From positions 1,240,001 to 1,304,000 of the forward strand of contig UWYS01000003.1 of the NCBI GenBank assembly GCA_900291925.1: 64,000 nucleotides of DNA, written 5' to 3'. Below the pieces are notes generated by a model. It ran no database searches and was not told the origin of the DNA. It saw only the letters and a program-made list of their open reading frames with translations. Of the stretch, positions 61,114 to 64,000 are shown one piece after another; position 1 is the first letter of the stretch, and the number at the start of each line of letters is the position of its first letter. The DNA comes from Thecaphora thlaspeos (Eukaryota; Basidiomycota; Ustilaginomycetes; Urocystidales; Glomosporiaceae). The translations under genes were made by a program, and so were the position numbers.

Positions 61114-63243
61114 TCACCGACTTCCGGCGGAAGCTTGATCGAGGTGCTGGCCGCCGTCGCCGTCGCCGTTGGCGCTGACACCAATTGGGAGACCCATGCC
61201 GTTGCCTGACATGCCGTGCATGGGCTGCTGGAGACGCTGCTGCTGCTGTTGCTGTTGCTGTTGCTGCGGCTGGATGGCGTGGCCTTGCTGCGTCTTGCTC
61301 TTCTTCGTCACGCGGCCACCCATGGTGGGGCTATGAAGGCCATCGCCCTCAAACTTGTACCCAACCGAGCCGCTCGAGCCGGTTCGCTGCATGTCGCGCT
61401 CGGTGGGCGAAAGATTGCCTGATCCGTGCTGCTGGTCGTCGCTCCCCTCCCACTGGCGCTTGAGCCCCGAGACCTTGCGAGCGCCCCCGGCCGCGGCCGC
61501 ACCTCCTGCAAGGTTGTAAGCGGCAGCATTGGTCGCACCGTAGGCGGCGTTGTCAGCATAGCTCTGGTGGTTTGAGATGTTTGCAAGCGTCATCGGCGTC
61601 GTCGTGTGACGTCGGTCGCCGACATCCGGACGAGGAGAGGCAAGCTGCTGTGCTTGCGTCATGGCATACTGACCTTGGTGTGCCGAGGGGAAGGTAGGCG
61701 ACGACGTTCCGTGGCTCTGGAGGCCCATGTGGAGGTGCTGCTGCTGCTGCGGGGCTCCGCTGGGCTGCAGCGAGACGGGTGACGGCTGGGCCGTGGTGGG
61801 GGCAGAGGTGTGGCTCTGGTCGTGCGAGTTGCTCCAGCTGGCGCTGCTCGTTATGCTGGCGCTCATGGCAGACGTATCGGCAGCGGCCGGCGTGGTGTTG
61901 GCCCGCATCAGCGGAGGCGGCTGGCTGCTAGGGTTGCCACTGGTGCTGGGTAGGCCGGGCACCCGCTGGCGCTGCGCGTGGCGCTCCTGCGCGGCAGCCA
62001 TGACGGCCGCGGTGCGCGGATAGTTGTCCGGGTGGTAGAGGAACGACTGGATGTTGGCCTCAAATAGCGGGTAGAGAAGGTCGGCGATGCAATTCTGCTC
62101 GGCCAGCTGCTTGGCCCGCGCAAACGAGATCCAGACTCCCTTTAGGTGCATGGCTCCGACCTTTACGACGATGCGCTCCTTTTCGTTCTTCAAGATGCCG
62201 TCGCGCTTGCCGCGCGACATCTGGACGACGTTCAGTAGCTTGGTGCCGTTGATCATGTTGTTGTCGTGTCGTCTGGCGACGCATACACCCCGGGCGTCGA
62301 CCTGGAAACAGAGCGTGCCCTCGTCCTCCCACAGGGTAGTGGTCACGCGGTGCCTGCCCGCGAGCGGAAGCTGTGTCGAATATTGGGGCGCTGATGTGTA
62401 CGAAGGCGAGGAGATGTGCTAATATTGCGCACACGGCATGAAGGGCAACGGCGATGGGACGAGTCCAGGTCAGCATCGATCGGATAAGACTTGGTCTAAG
62501 CCCAGGCTGCACAATGTTGCGAGCAAAAAGAGAATCGCGCGCAGTCAGAGAAAGAAAAAAAAAAAGACACGTACCGAAGAGCCGTTGACATGGCTGTGGG
62601 TCGCGTCGCCGCTGTTCATCGAGAAGTACGGGGACGCGTGCCCCGCGTGCGAGTGCGTGGGCGTGTGCGGTCCGAGGTGGTGGTTGCTGCTGTAGCTATA
62701 GCCCGCGTGCTGCCCGTGGTGCATCATCATGCCGTTCATCGACGAGTGGTAGGCGGTGCCGCTGGCAGCCGGAGTCGGCGGCGCGGTCTGGACGTGATGA
62801 GCGGTGCCGTTGGGGTAGCCGTAGCCGCCATTGGTGTACTGCGAGTACGCGACGTGAGAGTTGTGGCCGTACGGGCTCGGGCTTCCGCTGTAGACGGGCG
62901 CCGCCGGGTAGCCGTAGGGCGACCAGGAAGAAGTGGTGTGTCCTCCATTGACGGGGCTCGTCAGGCTGGCGTGCGAGTGGGTGTGATGGGCGCCGTGGTG
63001 GTGCGCTGCGTGGTGGGCGTGGCCATCGCCGTAGAGCGAGCCAGAGTTGGAGCCGGGCGCACTGCCGGAGCCCGACGCAGGGACCGATCCAGAACGCGCC
63101 GCCTGGTCGGCGGCCGAGGTGGCGGCAGTCGTGGCGGTGCCGTCCCGGCCCGCAACGTGGTTGGCGGAAGAGCCGGGGACTGGCGAGTTGGTGCCGTAGC
63201 TACCGTTGCCGTGGCCATGGTGCAGGGGCGAAGCGGTCGACAT
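61114..63243 (-). CDS. APSES transcription factor, StuA/Efg1/Ust1-like
   Basis: Basic helix-loop-helix-like APSES DNA-binding regulator that controls cell morphology and sporulation in fungi (StuA, Efg1, Sok2/Phd1, and Ust1 in Ustilago). Exons (minus) are 63243-62575 and 62370-61114, giving 641 residues; the intron (GTACGT...ACAG) is phase 0 and sits just before the DNA-binding domain. The N-terminal 223 residues are Ser/Gly/His/Tyr-rich with a striking His cluster. The APSES domain begins about residue 232 with [20 protein letters not shown] and continues [59 protein letters not shown] and [20 protein letters not shown]. The C-terminal half is Gln/Ser/Pro-rich with a polyQ run and a KKSKTQQ basic patch. 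The domain is complete and typical. It is the only clear sequence-specific regulator in the window. Confidence 0.93.
61236..61272. repeat. CTG/TTG trinucleotide tract (polyglutamine)
   Basis: Short imperfect CTG/TTG run, encoding polyglutamine (CAG/CAA on the coding strand) in the C-terminal part of the APSES factor. Confidence 0.8.
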
Positions 63244-64000
63244 TATTAGTTAGGTCAGGGAAGGGAAGAGCTCGTAGGAAGTCGAAGCGAAAGGAGGACC
63301 AGGAGGCAGGGATGAAAAGGGGCTCGAAGAGGATGCTGGTGCTTTTGGGCGCCGCAGGGCAACGAAGAGGTGCAAATCCGTGATAGGGCGATTCCAGGAG
63401 ACTGGGAAAGGAGCAGGAAGAGAAGTCACAGCGATTGCGAAGAGGTCGAAAGATGCGGGCAAGGGCTGTGCCGGAAGCCTGGCGATGCAAAAATCGAGCT
63501 AGAGAGAAACGGAAGGCGACAAATTGTGCAGCTCTCTTCAGTTTGAAACGCTGCGTTCAACTCGATGCCGTTGGAAGACGAGGGAAGGGTTAGGGTGGAC
63601 GGAGGACCCGAAATGCGGTGCTAGAAGGAGCGCCGTTCCGAAGTCGATGAGGACGAGAAACTAGACGTCAACGTCGATGAGAGACGACTTTGTGTTTTGA
63701 AGAGGGAGGACTGGAGAATTATCAGGATGAGGAAGGATGATGTCGTCGGTGGCAGCTGTAGGCCTGGGCGGGCAAGCGACAAAGCCAAGGAGGAAGGAGG
63801 GCGGACGGAAAGGGGGGATGATGGTGGTGACGAGGGTGTAGGATGGTCGGTACCCAGCGTGTCGGCCTTGCTTGTGGGTTGGATGCTTGACGAGGCGAGA
63901 GGACGGTGGTTCTGTTTGAAAAGCAAGGTGAGGAGGGAGGCAGGAAAGGGGGATGCGATGTGATGGAAGGCAGCAGAGATGGAAAGAGGGAGAGGGAGGA
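63244..64000. other. Upstream region of the APSES gene
   Basis: Promoter and leader of the minus-strand APSES factor, continuing past the window end. Purine-rich on the plus strand (GGAGGA and AGGAAG runs), so a long CT-rich leader on the coding strand. Frames at 63621-63926 and 63697-63963 on opposite strands have no coding signature. Confidence 0.5.

Overview
The window looks like nuclear DNA of a basidiomycete yeast or smut fungus, most likely Ustilaginomycotina. The evidence is GC-rich, intron-containing genes with short GT-AG introns (mostly 80-270 nt, many with a GTGAGT or GTAAGT donor), a StuA/Ust1-type APSES factor, a CAL-A-like lipase, a Sur7-type protein and a basidiomycete-style large disordered proteome. 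No bacterial-type features, CRISPR array or operons are present. Most long antisense reading frames are shadows caused by high GC. Intron and exon limits below were worked out by hand from splice signals and reading phase. No transcript data or database search was available.

Layout, left to right. (1) 1-6.2 kb: 3' part of MCM3 (+), then an armadillo-repeat Vid28/Gid5/ARMC8-like protein (+). (2) 7.0-9.1 kb: coding-like segments of an unrecognised Ser/Pro-rich gene whose model I could not close. (3) 9.5-10.6 kb: a Sur7-family membrane protein (-). (4) 10.6-15.2 kb: an accessory stretch with no ordinary gene, holding a decayed retroelement gag-like reading frame with a CCHC-like knuckle (-) and an intron-containing tRNA-Leu(UAA) (-). 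(5) 15.9-21.8 kb: CorA/Alr1-Mnr2-type magnesium transporter (+) converging on an MFS sugar transporter (-). (6) 21.8-24.8 kb: about 3 kb without a gene, rich in TACATACA motifs. (7) 24.8-32.5 kb: secretory-lipase-family hydrolase (-), a three-exon 57-residue TUDOR-like protein (+), an Mtc1-like protein (-) and a second MFS sugar transporter (+). (8) 32.7-42.1 kb: Blm10/PA200 proteasome activator (-, seven exons) and Rab11/Ypt31 GTPase (-, four exons). (9) 43.4-55.3 kb: a 2195-residue disordered Gln/Ala-rich protein (-), a PCID2/Thp1-type PCI protein (+) and a basic/acidic nucleolar-type protein (-). (10) 56.0-64 kb: a long disordered protein with an Rxt2-like C-terminal half (+) and the APSES transcription factor (-), whose upstream region runs to the window end.

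The genes are mostly conserved housekeeping functions: replication, GID ubiquitin ligase, proteasome, vesicle traffic, mRNA export, chromatin and transport. They do not form an evident functional cluster. I did not find a convincing new multi-gene system. The points most worth a second look are the gag relic beside the tRNA, the Blm10 C-terminus ending Tyr-Phe-Ala, the Mtc1 last exon with no AG acceptor, the tiny TUDOR-like gene, the unresolved 7-9 kb gene and the motif-rich gene-poor stretch at 22-24.7 kb.
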